Below are positions 62,401 through 64,000 of a stretch of 64,000 bases of DNA, piece by piece (positions within the stretch are counted from its first letter, which is position 1; each line of letters opens with the position of its first letter). The position numbers and the translations under genes are program-made. The stretch is from Phoebastria nigripes (lineage: Eukaryota > Chordata > Aves > Procellariiformes > Diomedeidae): NCBI GenBank assembly GCA_035582835.1, contig JAYKAV010003152.1, positions 1-64,000 of the forward strand, read 5' to 3'. The notes under the pieces are model-generated. The model made no database searches, was not told the origin of the DNA, and saw only the letters and a program-made list of their open reading frames with translations.

Positions 62401-64000
62401 GGCTCCTCTGTGGACAGCAAAGGGCAGGGGAGAGCTCCTGTGTCTCCTCCCATGGTCTGGCACTGAGCTGCGCTGCTGATTAGCTAGCTACAAGTTTTAC
62501 TGATCATGAAGGTATTCATAGGATACAGGCAAAGCCATAACTACATCCTCTATGTCCTGCCCCAATCTACAGACAGACGTCTCTAACATCTTGGGCAGTG
62601 GTCGTGGAGATATTTATTTTAGGGAAGACGTCTCATAATGCTCTACAAGAAGTTGAAAAAAAGATGTATGTTCTTAATGACAAATGACCCACTTGTTTGC
62701 TTCACTAAACTAAATTTCATGTGACTGACGGCAATGGTTAGGTATGACAGATGCTGAGGTTGAGCTCACTGAGGAACAACTGGGTGAGGCCACCTAGTTT
62801 GTTTGGGTTTCAGTCATAGAGGTGTGCACTATTGTATTTCACATCCACCCAACCTCTAAAAGATATTGTCCCTTTTGTCCCCTCCAACACTTTTTCAGCC
62901 AGTTTGGTTGCCTCCAATTTTTGCAACAAAAATTCACTTTCTAGCAGTGTTCAGATAAGAGTCATTTTTATGCTCAAATTACCGCATTTGAATATGGACT
63001 TCTGTAACTATTAATGCATTTTCATGCTAACTAGCAAAACTGACAATACTGTATATGATTTAAAAACAACTTTACTCTAAACCTATGTACCTGCTTTTTA
63101 ATTAGTACTTGAAACCACTGACATAGGTGGGTATCTGCCCCCAGTATTTTGCTGTGGATAAAGCCCCGCAGCTCCTGTCAGTGCTAATTCAACAGTGATT
63201 CAACGCCAAAGATGCCGACTGTACCGAGAAGCGCTGCTGAGACTGTATTTTCTCAGTGCAGTGCAGGTTGCTTAGTGACCTGTCACCAAAACAAATGCAA
63301 TCACTTGTATATTTAAAGAGCAGTCTTTCCCGAAGGGTCCAGCGTTTTGCAGGGACACCTGTTACTTGCATGCTTAAAATTTCTGTCCTGAAATGACAGG
63401 CTTGATATCGTACTCTAGCTGGTTCACACTTTTTATAAGGAAGTCGTGCAACATGTGTGCAATCCTCTCTGACTCATCTCACACCAGCGTTGCTTAAATC
63501 ACACTTCAACGTGCATGTTGTCAGACTGACCACGGGAGCAAGAGTCAATAAAGCACTACCCTTTCCCAGACACATGGCAGTTTATACATTTGTTTCCTAT
63601 TTCTCCATCCTTGGTGGAAACTGAAGGTAAACGGCACACTTCCTATCAAAATACACCATTCAGTCGCATGTGAACAAGGGNGAGAGGCTTTCCCAGCAGT
63701 TGGGACACAAGTTGTCCTGCAATGTCAGATCACCCCATGCACCCACGACAGGGCTGAGTGCTGAAGTCCCCCTCAAGCGCTGGAAGGGCCCTGCCCTATA
63801 AAGGTCACACATGGTATTTCACGGCTGGAGGTTAAGCGACAGACTCAAGTGTTGTGTTGGCAGGTTGGAGGTGCGTGGCAGCCAGTGCAAGCTCCAGTAG
63901 AAGAAGGGTCCAGCTATACTGGCTTGTTTCTCCTTACACTCAACTCCAAAATTAGCTGAAGCCTCAGTAAATACTGAGTAATAGATTTATGTAATAAGGC
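59433..64000. other. Noncoding DNA without recognised genes
   Basis: No exon, RNA or clear mobile element. A GA-rich simple stretch (GAGAGAGAGA) lies at about 61170-61196. A weak hAT-end-like string, CAGCAGTTCTCAGATTGCAG, at 60431 lacks a partner. Frames stay under 100 codons. Confidence 0.45.

Noticed and set aside
1..64000. CRISPR arrays, operons, bacterial promoters or phage
   Set aside because: There are no regularly spaced repeats and no compact gene order. The repeat content is that of a vertebrate nuclear genome.

Overview
The window reads as a gene-poor stretch of a bird nuclear genome. The evidence is the repeat content: a CR1 LINE 3' end with the diagnostic (ATTCTGTG)n tail, a decayed LINE ORF1 remnant with an SGNH/esterase-like signature, an older CR1-clade LINE 3' fragment, and three long terminal repeats of an ERVL-like avian type flanked, where visible, by 5-bp target-site duplications. 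The rest is moderately AT-rich, single-copy-looking DNA with short microsatellites. I found no host protein-coding exon, tRNA, rRNA, snRNA or known microRNA that I could defend. The open frames are short, lack recognisable domains, and are of a size expected by chance in 64 kb.

Layout. 1-501: plus-strand LTR cut by the window start. 502-10,970: non-repetitive DNA with an 82-bp inverted-repeat-bounded segment (3648-3729) and a GTT/ATT microsatellite (6968-7018). 10,975-11,365: old CR1-clade LINE 3' fragment. 11,366-20,650: featureless apart from a TA repeat. 20,660-21,490: broken minus-strand LINE ORF1 relic. 21,670-22,236: minus-strand solo LTR with a perfect 5-bp duplication, a close relative of the LTR at the window start. 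22,242-33,251: single-copy DNA with a small cluster of homeodomain-type motifs near 27.0 kb. 33,257-33,851: a third, diverged minus-strand LTR. 33,857-49,069: mostly featureless, with a purine tract, a possible tRNA-derived SINE pair (40.36-40.57 kb), a 40-N gap inside poly(A) (44.5 kb) and a perfect 10-bp hairpin (46.8 kb). 49,070-49,905: CR1 3' end with a frameshifted ORF2 remnant. 49,906-64,000: single-copy DNA containing a likely non-autonomous hAT element (56,667-56,972, 8-bp duplication) and a CpG-rich patch (58,957-59,432).

There is no operon, pathway or multi-gene system here. What the sequence does show is an insertion history: an ancient LINE fragment and DNA-transposon relic, then CR1 copies, then LTR insertions reduced to solo LTRs or, for the edge copy, of unknown completeness. 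The LTRs still carry a recognisable promoter layout (CRE-like site 7-8 nt upstream of a TATA box). I saw nothing that supports a previously undescribed coding system. The most useful leads are the mosaic LTR architecture, the hAT element and the CpG-rich patch.
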